A model generated the notes under the pieces. It did no database searches, was not told the origin of the DNA, and saw nothing but the letters and a program-made list of their open reading frames with translations. Shown one piece after another: positions 25,830 through 34,146 of a stretch of 64,000 bases of DNA. Source of the DNA: Yoonia sp. (lineage in GTDB: Bacteria; Pseudomonadota; Alphaproteobacteria; Rhodobacterales; Rhodobacteraceae); NCBI GenBank assembly GCA_029250945.1, contig JAQXEG010000009.1, positions 203,211-267,210 on the forward strand. Direction: 5' to 3'. A program made the position numbers and the translations under genes. Every line of letters starts with the position of its first letter. Position 1 is the stretch's first letter.

Positions 25830-26912
25830 TTAGCCCATAACGCGGTCACGCTGGGCGCGGTATGCGCCTTCGGAACGCTGGATCCAGCCGGAAGATGCCG
25901 CCATGGATGCGTTGTATGATGCGCGCAGACGGTCATACAGGTCATCGCCAGCATACTGGTCCATTGTTTCAGTGGCTGCTGTGCCCATTGCATCCCAAAC
26001 GCTGTCTGGGAATTCCAGAACTTTTACACCACCGGCCTGCAAACGCTGAAGCGCCGCGCCGTTGTTGTTCATGAACTGTGCAAGGTTCCACTGGTGTGCT
26101 TCGCCTGCGGCTGTTTCAATGATCTTCTGGTGGGCTGGGGACAGCTCGTTAAAGACATCAAGGTTGGTTGCCAGCGACAGCGCCGCACCCGGCTCGTGCA
26201 TACCGGCTGTGTAGTAGAACTTGGTGATTTCCTGGAAACCAGCCTTTTCGTCTGCCCATGGGCCGATCCACTCTGTGCCGTCGATCGCGCCGGACGCCAG
26301 CGCCTGATACACTTCTGCACCTGGAAGGTTCTGGATGGATGCACCCATTTTGCCCAGCGCCTGACCACCAAGACCCGGCATACGGAACTTGAGACCTTGG
26401 AAATCTTCTGGACCTGCGATCTCCTTGGAGAACCAGCCACCAGCCTGTGGGCCAGTGTTACCCGCGAGGAAGGATTTCAGGCCAAAGATTTCGCCCAACT
26501 CGTCGTGGTATGCTTGGCCTTCGCCATTATAATACCAGTTGGAGATTTCCTGTGGTGTCATGCCGAATGGCACGGATGTGAAGAACGCATAACCTGGGTG
26601 CTGGTTGACGAAATAATAGTCAGCACCATGATACATGTCGGCCTGACCGGATGTGACAGCGTCGAAGACTTCGAACGCGCCAACCAGTTCGCCAGCGGCT
26701 TTCAGGTCGATTGTCAGGCTGCCGTCAGACATGGCTGTGATTGTGTCAGCAGCACGCTGTGCGGCATCGTGAACACCCGCAAGGCCACGACCCCATGTGG
26801 TGACCAATGTCAGTGTGCGCTTACCCTGTGCGTATGCAGGTGCAGCCAGCGCCGTTGCGGCAGCAGCACTGCCGCCCAGCGCGGAATTTTTCAGAAAAGA
26901 ACGACGATCCAT
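25830..26912 (-). CDS. dctP: TRAP transporter substrate-binding protein (DctP family, TakP/mannitol-chloroaromatic type)
   Basis: 360 residues. The N-terminus is a Tat signal with a textbook motif, DRRSFLKN, followed by a hydrophobic alanine-rich stretch ending APAYAQG. The mature protein has the DctP fold motifs LTLVTTWGRGLAGVHDAAQR, DAVTSGQADMYHGADYYF, LKFRMPGLGGQALGKMG and AIDGTEWIGPW. Related proteins bind 2-oxoacids or other carboxylates as sodium or calcium salts; the ligand here is not decided. First gene of dctPQM, likely activated from a dyad about 105 bases upstream. Confidence 0.92.
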   Translation of the reverse strand: MDRRSFLKNSALGGSAAAATALAAPAYAQGKRTLTLVTTWGRGLAGVHDAAQRAADTITAMSDGSLTIDLKAAGELVGAFEVFDAVTSGQADMYHGADYYFVNQHPGYAFFTSVPFGMTPQEISNWYYNGEGQAYHDELGEIFGLKSFLAGNTGPQAGGWFSKEIAGPEDFQGLKFRMPGLGGQALGKMGASIQNLPGAEVYQALASGAIDGTEWIGPWADEKAGFQEITKFYYTAGMHEPGAALSLATNLDVFNELSPAHQKIIETAAGEAHQWNLAQFMNNNGAALQRLQAGGVKVLEFPDSVWDAMGTAATETMDQYAGDDLYDRLRASYNASMAASSGWIQRSEGAYRAQRDRVMG

Positions 26913-26988
26913 TTAGTTTCCTCCCAATGGTATTTGTTGGCCGAACAAGGCTCCTCCCCCGTGCGGCCAGATCGTTTTTGGTAAACAC

Positions 26989-27016
26989 AGCCTAGCGGCA
27001 GATATTTCCAATGCAA
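26989..27016 (-). promoter_or_regulatory. Possible sigma70 promoter of dctPQM
   Basis: On the minus strand TTGCAT (27016-27011), a 16-base spacer, and TAGGCT (26994-26989). The -35 is only partly consensus. Its position immediately next to the 27018-27033 dyad fits an activator-dependent promoter. Confidence 0.35.
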
Positions 27017-27017
27017 A

Positions 27018-27033
27018 TACGTAGTACTGCGTA
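27018..27033. promoter_or_regulatory. 16-bp dyad in the dctP/histidine kinase divergent region
   Basis: TACGTAGTACTGCGTA pairs at seven of eight positions about its centre (AGTACT core). It lies between the divergent TRAP operon and the two-component genes and adjoins the proposed dctP -35. Best candidate for the binding site of the LuxR-type regulator encoded at 28568-29200 (inference). Confidence 0.5.
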
Positions 27034-27152
27034 GATCAGTGGCAAATTTTACATTCCGCGTTGTTTTATGGGCCACTGTTGTGCGTTAACGGCCAGCGTG
27101 ACGGGCATAGGCGGTTTACGGCAGGGGCGATTCTGACCTAACGATTTGTCCC

Positions 27153-28571
27153 ATGTCGACCCTAGCCCAGCGCCTGCGCGACCTCTTTGCATTCAGTTAC
27201 GGCCAAAAGGTATTCCTTGTGGCATCCCTGCCCCTTGTGCTGGCGGTGACGCTAATCTCGCTTGTGGTGACAAACCAGTCGCGTGCCTTGGCCGAGCGCG
27301 AGATCCAAGGGCTAGAAGGGCAGTTGATCCAAGCCAAACGCGACGAGCTGAAAAACTATCTGTCGATTGCGCGCACGGCGATTGTAAACACCTACGGGCT
27401 GGCCGCCCCCGATGATGAGGCAGCCAAGCTTAAGGTCACCCAAGACCTGTCTGCGATGCTCTACGGGCAAGACGGCTATTTCTTTGTGTTTGATTACGAC
27501 GGCAATAACCTTGTAGCCCCACGCCAGACGTTCCTGATCGGGGAAAACTGGTCGGGGCTGACCGATATCAACGGGGTTGCGATTACAGATGAGTTGATCC
27601 GCATCGCACGTGAAGGCGGCGGCTATCACAGCTTTGATTGGCCCAAACCGTCTGATGGCGCGACGGAACGCATGATCGTCTATGTGAACGGGCTACAAGA
27701 CTGGCGATGGGCCATGGGCACGGGCATCTTTATCGGGGATGTGTTGCAAACAGTCGCCAATGCGCGCGCCGATGTGGAGGCGCGGATCAGGCAGACGTCA
27801 TACTACATCGTGGGCATTGCGATTGCCGCGCTTATTGGTGTGTTCTTGTCGGGGATGGTGATCAACCTGCGCGAACGCCGCCTTGCCGATGCCAAGCTTA
27901 AGGATCTGACCCAACGTATCATCGACACCCAAGAGGAAGAGCGCGGGCGCGTGGCCCGTGAACTGCACGACGGTATCAGCCAGATGCTTGTCGGTGTGCG
28001 CTACGCGCTGGAACTCTCACGGCGGCGTGTTGGCATGGGGGACGCGCGCGCCGCTGATAGCCTTGGCAAGGGGATCGACGGGTTGGGTGGCGCCATATCA
28101 GAGGTGCGGCGCATTTCCCGCGATCTGCGCCCTGGCGTGTTGGATGATCTGGGCCTTGGGCCTGCGCTGAAATCCCTGACGGATAATTTCGCCACCCGCA
28201 CCGGCATTGCCGTGACCTTCGAGACTGTCGTGTTCCGCAACCGGCTTGATGAAGAGGCACGTATCGCGCTCTACCGTATCGCCCAAGAGGCGCTCACAAA
28301 TATCGAACGCCATGCAGAGGCCACAACCGTCGATGCCAGCCTTAAGGGGCAGCGCAATGGTGCGGTCTTGCGAATTACCGACAATGGCCAAGGTTTCCGC
28401 AGTACCCGTAGTACGCGCGGTCTTGGTCTACGCAATATGCAAGAACGGATCGAACAGCTTGGCGGCACCATGCGCATCACATCCGACCGTGGCCAAGGCA
28501 CAACCGTCGAGGCGACTGTCCCCCTTACCCACATGCTCGGCCCACAAAAACAAAAGGCACTTGTCATATGA
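27153..28571 (+). CDS. Sensor histidine kinase, Cache domain plus HisKA_3 (NarL type)
   Basis: 472 residues. Membrane helix 1 (VFLVASLPLVLAVTLISLVV), a periplasmic single Cache domain (LYGQDGYFFVFDYDGNNL, GLQDWRWAMGTGIF), membrane helix 2 (IVGIAIAALIGVFLSGMVI), then a dimerisation domain with the phosphoacceptor H272 in ARELHDGISQ. The ATPase domain follows, with ALTNIERHA, DNGQGF and GLGLRNMQERI. Cache domains of this type commonly sense small carboxylates. Its position opposite the TRAP operon suggests that it senses the transported substrate or the transporter state. Confidence 0.92.
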   Translation: MSTLAQRLRDLFAFSYGQKVFLVASLPLVLAVTLISLVVTNQSRALAEREIQGLEGQLIQAKRDELKNYLSIARTAIVNTYGLAAPDDEAAKLKVTQDLSAMLYGQDGYFFVFDYDGNNLVAPRQTFLIGENWSGLTDINGVAITDELIRIAREGGGYHSFDWPKPSDGATERMIVYVNGLQDWRWAMGTGIFIGDVLQTVANARADVEARIRQTSYYIVGIAIAALIGVFLSGMVINLRERRLADAKLKDLTQRIIDTQEEERGRVARELHDGISQMLVGVRYALELSRRRVGMGDARAADSLGKGIDGLGGAISEVRRISRDLRPGVLDDLGLGPALKSLTDNFATRTGIAVTFETVVFRNRLDEEARIALYRIAQEALTNIERHAEATTVDASLKGQRNGAVLRITDNGQGFRSTRSTRGLGLRNMQERIEQLGGTMRITSDRGQGTTVEATVPLTHMLGPQKQKALVI

Positions 28572-29200
28572 CCATCCGTACCCTGATCGTCGATGACCAC
28601 CCGATGGTCGCCGAAGGTATCCAATCCATCCTAGAGACATATAACGATATCGAAGTTGTCGGCACATTGGGCGATGGCCAGTCAGCGGTTGATCAACTGA
28701 CCACGCTTGCCCCCGACGTAGTCTTGATGGATTTGAACATGCCCGGCGTTTCAGGCCTGGCCGCGACCGAAATGATGCTGGAACGCCGCCCTGATACGCG
28801 GATCTTGATCCTATCCATGCACGACAGCCCCGAGTACATCGCGACTGCAATGCGCCACGGCGCTAAGGGCTATGTCCTCAAGGACGTGCCAACGGATGAA
28901 ATTCGCACAGCAATTGATACAGTCATGCAGGGCAAGACCTACCTGTGTACCGGTGCTGCCGAAGCGTTGGAGCCTAATATCTCTGACGGGCGCGAAACAT
29001 TGACGGGGCGCGAACAAACGGTGCTGCTGGAACTGGCGATGGGCAAGTCGAACAAAGAGGTGGCGTTGGACCTCGATATCTCTGTCCGGACTGTGGAAAC
29101 CCACCGCAAGAATATCAAACGCAAGCTCGACATCACATCAACCGCCGGATTGACCCGTTACGCGATGGAACACGGCGTTTTGCAAGGCACCGGCAGCTAA
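28568..29200 (+). CDS. LuxR/NarL-type response regulator
   Basis: 210 residues. Receiver domain with acidic pocket (TLIVDDHPMVAEG), phosphoacceptor D55 in VLMDLNMPGVSG and the conserved Lys in AKGYVLKDVP. A C-terminal LuxR helix-turn-helix follows (LTGREQTVLLELAMGKSNK, LDISVRTVETHRKNIKRKL). ATG overlaps the kinase stop (ATGA), so the pair is coupled. Probably controls dctPQM. Confidence 0.93.
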   Translation: MTIRTLIVDDHPMVAEGIQSILETYNDIEVVGTLGDGQSAVDQLTTLAPDVVLMDLNMPGVSGLAATEMMLERRPDTRILILSMHDSPEYIATAMRHGAKGYVLKDVPTDEIRTAIDTVMQGKTYLCTGAAEALEPNISDGRETLTGREQTVLLELAMGKSNKEVALDLDISVRTVETHRKNIKRKLDITSTAGLTRYAMEHGVLQGTGS

Positions 29201-29265
29201 GCGATGTTGAATTCCCCGTTTGGCCCATTAGGTGGGCTATTGTAACTCACAAAAGGAACACCCCC

Positions 29266-30129
29266 ATGGCCGACACCTACACCCCCCAGAAAATCTGGAC
29301 ATGGGACGCTGAGAATGGCGGCGAATGGGCCAAGCTGAACCGCCCCATCGCTGGTGCCACCCACGATAAGGACCTGCCAGTAGGCGAACACCCGCTCCAG
29401 CTTTATTCGCTTGCTACACCCAATGGCGTCAAAGTGACCGTCATGCTAGAGGAATTGCTCGCCGCAGGCCACGCCGCCGAATACGACGCATGGCTGATCA
29501 ACATCATGGAAGGCAACCAGTTTGGGTCGGGCTTTGTCGACATAAACCCCAATTCCAAGATCCCTGCCCTACGTGACCACGACACAGGCAGCCGCGTGTT
29601 TGAATCCGGCGCAATTCTGATGTATCTGGCCGAGAAATTCGACGCCTTCCTGCCTGCATCCGGCCTCGCGCGCACCGAGACATTGAACTGGCTGTTCTGG
29701 CTGCAAGGCTCCGCGCCGTATCTGGGTGGCGGCTTTGGCCACTTCTACGCCTACGCACCTGAAAAGTTCGAATACCCCATCAACCGTTTCGCAATGGAGG
29801 CCAAGCGCCAATTGGACGTGTTGAACAAACACCTCGCCGACAATGAATACCTTGCGGGTGATACCTACACGATAGCCGACATGGCCACCGCCCCGTGGTA
29901 CGGCCGTATGGTCAAAGGCGAAGCCTATAGCGCCGGTGAGTTCCTGTCCGTGCATGAATATGAAAACGTGATCCGCTGGAACAAGCAGGTCAGCCAGCGC
30001 ACCGCCTACAAACGCGGCGCCATGGTGAACAAAGCCTTCGGCCCGCTGGAAGGCCAACTGCGCGAACGCCACTCTGCCGCAGATTTCGACACCAACACGC
30101 AAGATAAGATCGAAGCGACGAAGTCGTAA
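29266..30129 (+). CDS. yghU: Glutathione-dependent disulfide-bond oxidoreductase (GST superfamily)
   Basis: 287 residues, the usual length. An N-terminal arm (QKIWTWDAENGGEWAKLNRPIAG) precedes the thioredoxin-like GST domain; LATPNGVKVTVMLEELLAAG, PNSKIPALRDHD and ESGAILMYLAEKF are the glutathione-binding segments. The C-terminal helical domain has LAGDTYTIADMATAPWYG. Homologues reduce disulfides with two bound glutathiones. AAAAGGA ribosome site. A hairpin terminator follows the stop. Confidence 0.93.
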   Translation: MADTYTPQKIWTWDAENGGEWAKLNRPIAGATHDKDLPVGEHPLQLYSLATPNGVKVTVMLEELLAAGHAAEYDAWLINIMEGNQFGSGFVDINPNSKIPALRDHDTGSRVFESGAILMYLAEKFDAFLPASGLARTETLNWLFWLQGSAPYLGGGFGHFYAYAPEKFEYPINRFAMEAKRQLDVLNKHLADNEYLAGDTYTIADMATAPWYGRMVKGEAYSAGEFLSVHEYENVIRWNKQVSQRTAYKRGAMVNKAFGPLEGQLRERHSAADFDTNTQDKIEATKS

Positions 30130-30134
30130 AAACT

Positions 30135-30169
30135 ATCGCCCCGCAGTTCGGTTGAAATTGTGGGGCGAT
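30135..30169 (+). terminator. Terminator after yghU
   Basis: ATCGCCCC / GGGGCGAT eight-base stem around a 19-base interior, followed by the pyrimidine run CTTCTTTTCC, six bases after the yghU stop. The following 160 bases hold nothing recognisable and mark the start of an AT-rich segment. Confidence 0.6.
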
Positions 30170-30331
30170 CTTCTTTTCCGCGATTATCCAATTAGCTGCG
30201 AAAGTCTGCAATGCGGACTACTGGCTCGTTCCTTTGCTAAACTTCAGGAACATTTCGATTGCGCCTTTGGCGTCTTTGTCCGGAAAAACTGACGATTATT
30301 GCGAAAATAGAAAAACAGGATTTTGCTTAGT

Positions 30332-31077
30332 ATGACCACGATCAGCGAAAATAACAAAATCTTCGTAACGCTAAATGCAACGTTCAAAAATTAAGAGCAA
30401 TGCAGAGTGGCAATGGAGACTATTGTGAACGACGCACACGCTGCATTCGGTGTGAACTCTCATTTTTGGTTTCAAAGAAATGATGGAAAGTCTTTGTTCG
30501 TGCTTGAGCAGTATGAAAATAAAAAAGCACTAAGCCAAGCGATCAGGCGATTTACACTTGCTAGGGTCTCTTTCTGTCAGTCAATAACAGATATCAATAT
30601 TGCGCTTTATGGCAATGTACCATTAGCAATAAACTGATGTTTGCAGTCTTCAGACCTCTGCAGATGAACTATTATGGAGGCTTTTCCAGAGGCGGCGCGA
30701 AAACCGAAAAAACCGGGATCAAATCGCATGAGCGAAAGAGAATTATCGTCGCCACCAGCGCAAAAATACGAGATGAGGAAAAGTGTATCGCGGCAATGGA
30801 GAACATCGTAAAAAATGCACACTCAAAATCAGGGACCAAGTCTCATTTTTGGTGCAAAGGAAACGATGGCAAGTCGTTGATGATCCTCGAGCAATATGAA
30901 GACGAGAAAGCACTAATAGAACTTGCGATTACAGATGAATACGCGGATTCTGATTTTACTGTCTCAACCAGAATAACCGATGTTATAATCTACGGGGCCG
31001 TGTCGGAACAGACGAAAGAGCTGTTTGCCGCACATCGGCCAAAACTTATGAATTACTTTGGTGGGTATTCTAAATAG
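30332..31077 (+). pseudogene. Decayed tandem-domain gene (two ABM-like ferredoxin-fold repeats)
   Basis: Two homologous domains lie in tandem. Domain 2 (within the intact ORF 30637-31077) runs KRIIVATSAKIRDEEK, MENIVKNAHSKSGTKSHFW, DGKSLMILEQYEDEKAL, ITDVIIYG, then LFAAHRPKLMNYFGGYSK. Domain 1 has the matching blocks NKIFVTLNATFK, METIVNDAHAAFGVNSHFW, DGKSLFVLEQYENKKAL and ITDINIALYG, then FAVFRPLQMNYYGGFSR. Domain 1 is broken by TAA at 30392-30394 and by a frameshift near 30615; its tail runs in frame into domain 2, so the ancestor was one two-domain protein of about 245 residues. The repeat resembles dimeric alpha-beta barrel (antibiotic biosynthesis monooxygenase-like) proteins. The region is AT-rich and its codon use differs from its neighbours, suggesting transfer. 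Domain 2 may still be made from ATG 30637, which overlaps the TGA of the first frame (TGATG). Confidence 0.7.
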
Positions 31078-31290
31078 TCCTTCGGGACGGAAGGTGCTGT
31101 TCCTATAATCGTCATTAGTTGCCTGATGAATTTCTTTCTTGGCGTTTTGATGTCTACTTGAGCATGGCGCAGCATCCGTCACTTTGGGTTCTGAAAGGAC
31201 CTTCGCCGGAAACCAAAACACTCCACCTCAACCTATCGAAATAAAGTTGCGAAAAACGTGGCTCAAACGACATTTTCTCCATTTCACGTG

Positions 31291-31318
31291 TTGACGGTCC
31301 TGTTTGCAGTGGTAATGT
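31291..31318 (+). promoter_or_regulatory. ilvB: Probable promoter of the ilvBN operon
   Basis: TTGACG (31291-31296), 16-base spacer, TAATGT (31313-31318). It lies 30 bases before the leader peptide start. The upstream stretch from 31078 holds no recognisable gene. Confidence 0.6.
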
Positions 31319-31347
31319 TGCTCCCAACACAAAAGGACACCCAACAG

Positions 31348-31395
31348 ATGATCGACATCGTCGTACTTCTAGGACAACAGCGCACGGGCCGGTAA
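31348..31395 (+). CDS. ilvBN attenuator leader peptide (15 aa)
   Basis: ATG 31348 to TAA 31393-31395 encodes MIDIVVLLGQQRTGR. The control block I-D-I-V-V-L-L contains two Ile, two Val and two Leu codons, the products of the pathway. An AAAGGAC ribosome site lies upstream and a T-run terminator 26 bases downstream. This is the layout of ribosome-mediated transcription attenuation: stalling at scarce branched-chain aminoacyl-tRNA would prevent the terminator and turn on ilvB. Too short for the ORF track. Confidence 0.85.
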   Translation: MIDIVVLLGQQRTGR

Positions 31396-31421
31396 CGGTT
31401 TAACCATAAGGTTCCCATGCG

Positions 31422-31447
31422 CCCCCGACATCCTCGGGGGTTTTTTT
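31422..31447 (+). terminator. Attenuator terminator in the ilvB leader
   Basis: CCCCCGA / TCGGGGG with loop CATCC followed by seven T residues, between the leader peptide and ilvB. A textbook intrinsic terminator placed inside an operon leader, so it works as an attenuator. Confidence 0.88.
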
Positions 31448-31486
31448 ATGTGTAAACGAAACGTAATGTCGAAAGAGGACAGAGAA

Positions 31487-33241
31487 ATGTCAAAAGCCAT
31501 GTCAGGCGCAAAAATGGTCGTTCAAGCCTTGGTGGATCAAGGTGTGGAGGTCGTCTTTGGCTACCCTGGTGGGGCCGTCCTACCGATTTATGACGAGATT
31601 TTTCAGCAAAACCATATCCAGCACGTGTTGGTCCGCCATGAACAGGGCGCTGTGCATGCTGCCGAAGGGTATGCGCGTTCGACTGGTAAACTGGGTGTGG
31701 CTTTGGTCACCTCAGGCCCCGGTGCGACAAACGCTGTGACCGGCCTGACCGACGCGTTGATGGATAGCATCCCAATTCTGGTACTTACCGGCCAAGTACC
31801 GACATTCATGATTGGATCGGATGCATTCCAAGAGGCGGACACCGTCGGCATCACCCGTCCCTGCACGAAACACAACTGGCTGGTCAAAGACACCGACGAT
31901 CTGGCCCGCACCATCCACGAGGCATGTCATGTTGCCACATCCGGCCGTCCCGGCCCCGTGCTGATCGACATCCCAAAGGACGTGCAATTCGCATCCGGCA
32001 CCTATTCCGAGAAGACCGCGCGCAAGTCCCATTACCAACCACAGGTTAAGGGCGACATCGACGCGATCACCGATCTGGTGAAGGCCATGGAAACCGCCAA
32101 GCGGCCCGTGTTTTATACCGGTGGCGGTGTCATCAACTCTGGCAATGCGGCGACACAGCTGTTGCGCCAATTGGTTGCGGCTACGAATTTCCCGATCACA
32201 TCCACCCTGATGGGCTTGGGCTGTTATCCGGCGTCCGGCGACAACTGGTTGGGGATGCTGGGCATGCACGGCCTGTACGAGGCGAACATGGCGATGCACG
32301 ATTGCGATCTGTTGATCAACATCGGCGCACGCTTTGACGACCGGATCACCGGCGTCGTGGATAAATTCAGCCCTGGCTCCAAAAAGGCGCATATCGACAT
32401 CGACGTGTCATCCATTAATAAGGTGATCCATGTGGATATCCCGATTGTTGGCGACGTGGCCCATGTGCTTGAGGACCTGCTGAAAGTCTGGCAATCCCGC
32501 GGTCGCAAAACCGATGCCGAAGGGCTGTCAAACTGGTGGGACACCATCAACGAATGGCGCAAGGTCGATTGCCTGAAGTTCACGCAAACCGGCAAGGTGA
32601 TCAAACCCCAACACGCGCTGGCGCGGCTTGAGGCATTGACCAAAGGCCACGACCGTTACATCACCACCGAAGTGGGCCAGCACCAGATGTGGGCCGCGCA
32701 GTATTTGGGGTTTGAGGACCCGAACCGCTGGATGACCTCTGGCGGCTTGGGCACCATGGGTTACGGCACACCTGCGTCCATTGGCGTGCAGATGGCGCAC
32801 CGCGATAGCCTTGTGATCAACGTGGCGGGCGAAGCGTCTTGGCTGATGAACATGCAAGAGATGGGCACTGCCATGCAATACGGCTTGCCGGTCAAACAGT
32901 TCATCCTCAACAACGAACGGTTGGGCATGGTCCGCCAGTGGCAGGAATTGCTGCACGGTGAGCGGTATTCATCAAGCTGGTCCGAAAGCCTACCTGACTT
33001 TGTCAAATTGGCAGAGGCATTTGGCGCCAAGGGTATCTTGTGTTCCGACCCCGCCGATCTGGACGACGCGATCATGGAAATGATTAACTACGATGGTCCC
33101 GTGATCTTTGACTGTTTGGTGGAAAAGCATGAAAACTGCTTCCCCATGATCCCGTCGGGCAAGGCACATAATGACATGCTGTTGGGCGAAAATGCCGATA
33201 CAGCCAACGCAATTCAGGGCGCCGGCGGTGCGCTGGTTTAA
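31487..33241 (+). CDS. ilvB: Acetolactate synthase large (catalytic) subunit
   Basis: 584 residues from ATG 31487; the track start at 31448 is the base after the terminator T run, whereas 31487 has an AGAGGA site. Condenses two pyruvates, or pyruvate with 2-ketobutyrate, with TPP, FAD and Mg. Catalytic Glu in VRHEQGAVHAAEGYAR; FAD region RFDDRITGVVDKF; TPP/Mg motif INVAGEASW through FILNNERLGMVRQW. The usual Asp of the GD(G/A) metal motif is Glu here; the change is conservative and the remaining sequence is intact. Controlled by the attenuator upstream; ilvN follows. Confidence 0.96.
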   Translation: MSKAMSGAKMVVQALVDQGVEVVFGYPGGAVLPIYDEIFQQNHIQHVLVRHEQGAVHAAEGYARSTGKLGVALVTSGPGATNAVTGLTDALMDSIPILVLTGQVPTFMIGSDAFQEADTVGITRPCTKHNWLVKDTDDLARTIHEACHVATSGRPGPVLIDIPKDVQFASGTYSEKTARKSHYQPQVKGDIDAITDLVKAMETAKRPVFYTGGGVINSGNAATQLLRQLVAATNFPITSTLMGLGCYPASGDNWLGMLGMHGLYEANMAMHDCDLLINIGARFDDRITGVVDKFSPGSKKAHIDIDVSSINKVIHVDIPIVGDVAHVLEDLLKVWQSRGRKTDAEGLSNWWDTINEWRKVDCLKFTQTGKVIKPQHALARLEALTKGHDRYITTEVGQHQMWAAQYLGFEDPNRWMTSGGLGTMGYGTPASIGVQMAHRDSLVINVAGEASWLMNMQEMGTAMQYGLPVKQFILNNERLGMVRQWQELLHGERYSSSWSESLPDFVKLAEAFGAKGILCSDPADLDDAIMEMINYDGPVIFDCLVEKHENCFPMIPSGKAHNDMLLGENADTANAIQGAGGALV

Positions 33242-33293
33242 CCCCAGCCGCCCCCACCCCATCGACACATGACGCATTGAAGGGACGCAAAAC

Positions 33294-33854
33294 ATGTCCG
33301 CACTAAAAATCAAAAAAGGCACCAGCAGCAAGTCGGCGTATAACCTACGCTCGGGCTATAGCGATGTTGTGGAACGGCATACGCTGGCCATTCTGGTCGA
33401 AAATGAACCGGGCGTTCTGGCCCGCGTGATCGGCCTGTTTGCTGGTCGGGGCTACAATATCGAAAGCCTAACAGTCGCCGAAACCGACCATGCCGGTCAC
33501 CTGAGCCGGATCACAATTGTTACATCCGGCACGCCACAGGTGATCGAACAGATCAAGGCGCAGATCGGCCGCATTGTGCCAGTACACGACGTGCATGACC
33601 TGACGGTCGAGGGTGCATCGGTTGAGCGTGAATTAGCCCTGTTCAAGGTTGCTGGCAAAGGCGACGCACGGATCGAAGCCGTCCGTCTGGCTGACATTTT
33701 TCGCGCCAATGTGGTCGATAGCACTCTGGAATCATTCGTTTTTGAGGTCGTTGGCACAACCGAAAAAATCGATGCGTTTGCCGAATTGATGCGGCCGCTT
33801 GGTTTGGTTGAGGTGGTGCGCACTGGCGTCACCGCCCTCGCCCGCGGGAACTAA
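33294..33854 (+). CDS. ilvN: Acetolactate synthase small (regulatory) subunit
   Basis: 186 residues. N-terminal ACT domain (RHTLAILVENEPGVLARVIGLFAGRGYNIESLTVA), valine-binding region, and a C-terminal ALS_ss domain (VVDSTLESFVFEVVGTTEKIDAF). Activates IlvB and confers end-product inhibition. 52 bases after ilvB in the same operon. Confidence 0.95.
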   Translation: MSALKIKKGTSSKSAYNLRSGYSDVVERHTLAILVENEPGVLARVIGLFAGRGYNIESLTVAETDHAGHLSRITIVTSGTPQVIEQIKAQIGRIVPVHDVHDLTVEGASVERELALFKVAGKGDARIEAVRLADIFRANVVDSTLESFVFEVVGTTEKIDAFAELMRPLGLVEVVRTGVTALARGN

Positions 33855-33860
33855 AAAGCC

Positions 33861-33891
33861 GCCCCGCGCGCAGGGTCGTTGCGCGCGGGGC
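33861..33891. terminator. Terminator hairpin between ilvN and the convergent EF-hand gene
   Basis: GCCCCGCGCGCA / TGCGCGCGGGGC, a 12-bp stem with a 7-base loop. On the minus strand it is followed by GGCTTTTTAG, so it is a standard terminator for the leftward gene; on the plus strand no T tract follows. Confidence 0.7.
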
Positions 33892-33899
33892 GTCCATTG

Positions 33900-34146
33900 C
33901 TAGCCGTCGACTGGGGGAAGAAGCTCTGCTTCTACACCGACAGCAATCTCATCTGAATCCAACAGGCCGTCACCATTGGCATCAAGCGCGGTAAAGCCAT
34001 CAATGGTCATATCCGGCATGGCGACCTGCAATTCAGGAAAGCTGTAATTCCCGTCACCGTTGACGTCGATCATCGGGTTCTGTGCGGTCGCTGGCAGCGC
34101 AAGGGTGGACAGGGAGCAGGCACAGTAGGATGTGGCGCAGTTTCAT
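33900..34146 (-). pseudogene. Secreted EF-hand protein, frameshifted in its signal peptide
   Basis: ATG 34146 has a strong AAGGAG site and starts a signal peptide (MKLRHILLCLL); that frame then runs out of sense and stops. One base further on, another frame gives STLALPATAQNPMIDVNGDG, completing the signal peptide and cleavage site, followed by two EF-hand loops, DVNGDGNYSFPEL and DANGDGLLDSDEI. The shift fits one extra C in the CCC run of CTCCCTG. The intended product is about 80 residues, a periplasmic calcium-binding protein. Missed by the ORF track. Confidence 0.7.

Noticed and set aside
31448-31486. ilvB start at 31448
   Set aside because: It is the first codon after the attenuator T run and has no ribosome site; ATG 31487 has AGAGGA and gives the family length.
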